The position numbers were made by a program, and so were the translations under genes. Source: Candidatus Omnitrophota bacterium (lineage in GTDB: Bacteria > Omnitrophota > Gorgyraeia > JABMRN01). From it: 7,049 nucleotides of DNA. This document shows, one piece after another, positions 6,830 through 7,049 of the stretch. Location: contig JAQVOV010000085.1 of NCBI GenBank assembly GCA_028702395.1, positions 1-7,049 on the forward strand. Direction: 5' to 3'. Numbering within the stretch: the first letter of the stretch is position 1; each line of letters starts with the position of its first letter. A model generated the notes under the pieces. It worked only from the letters and a program-made list of their open reading frames with translations. It had not been told where the DNA came from and did not search any database.

Positions 6830-6830
6830 A

Positions 6831-7049
6831 ATGAAAAAAAAGTCATTATTTTTACTTACAATATTCACAGAGAAAGTTTTTGCTCAAACGGGTAATACAG
6901 GGTATTCTCCAACTGATATTTTGAATGCTGCAGATATAAGGGATATCAAAGATCCATTTTTACTGCAAACAAAGTCGTATTTCTTGTTTTTTATCCTTGG
7001 GATCATGTTTTTTATCCTACTTGGCTGGTTAGTTAAGAAGTTTTTAAAA
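6831..7049 (+). CDS. Small membrane protein of the MoxR/DUF58 operon, DUF4381-like position (3' partial)
   Basis: An open frame runs from the ATG at 6831 to the window edge without a stop, giving 73 residues (219 bases). The N-terminus MKKKSLFLLTIFTEKVFAQT looks like a short signal peptide with possible cleavage after VFA (residue 18), although E14 and K15 interrupt the hydrophobic core. A DIRDIKDP motif (35-42) is followed by a clear membrane segment at about 49-67 and a basic WLVKKFLK end. In MoxR/DUF58 operons the next gene is often a small one-pass protein with a 'RDI' motif before its membrane helix (DUF4381 or BatX-like), followed by vWA membrane proteins; order and layout fit this. The family assignment is an inference from position and this short motif. 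Ribosome site and spacing match the preceding gene, so it is probably the third gene of the operon. Confidence 0.75.
   Translation, partial: MKKKSLFLLTIFTEKVFAQTGNTGYSPTDILNAADIRDIKDPFLLQTKSYFLFFILGIMFFILLGWLVKKFLK

Overview
The window reads as ordinary AT-rich bacterial DNA with every gene on the + strand: a very large membrane protein gene (1-4302, open at the left edge), a 370-base gap, then the start of a MoxR / DUF58 operon (moxR 4673-5665, DUF58 5803-6681, and a small membrane protein starting at 6831 and cut by the right edge). A giant multidomain membrane protein, low-GC coding sequence and short-period repeats in every intergenic gap suggest an uncultivated lineage such as Omnitrophota (OP3). 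That assignment is an inference from memory of such genomes; no marker gene is present to prove it.

Region 1 (1-4302) encodes at least 1433 residues. By eye it combines an M50-like membrane metalloprotease core (HELGH at 261-265, GGPIAS at 281-286), a transglutaminase/papain-like module (C388, H426, D445 or S442), a second membrane block with CPBP-like FxxxH (660-664) and HxxxN (698-702) motifs but no proper EExxxR, two or three imperfect ~50-residue HTH-like repeats (745-918), a long charged linker (about 930-1060) and an alpha/beta C-terminal domain (about 1231-1433). I do not recognise the whole protein as a named family.

Region 2 (4303-4672) has no gene. It holds a 252-base segment framed by a perfect 14-base inverted repeat, GC-rich patches, a 12-base palindrome, an array of degenerate 7-base units, a good sigma-70-type promoter with an extended -10, and a strong ribosome binding site for moxR.

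Region 3 (4673-7049) is the conserved MoxR ATPase - DUF58 - small membrane protein arrangement. In related operons it leads on to von Willebrand A (BatA/BatB-like) membrane proteins, which would lie past the right edge. MoxR is expected to act as an ATP-driven chaperone and DUF58 as its MIDAS-bearing vWA partner. The two gaps in this operon (137 and 149 bases) share one design: a common 10-base box just after the stop, a tandem array of 7-base YTAGTRA units, a common 16-base core, the inverted array, and a common 11-base ribosome-binding box just before the next start. The transcripts can form long hairpins (32-nt arms in the first, an 18-bp perfect stem in the second). These paired intercistronic hairpins and the multi-protease-like giant protein are the main items worth following up.
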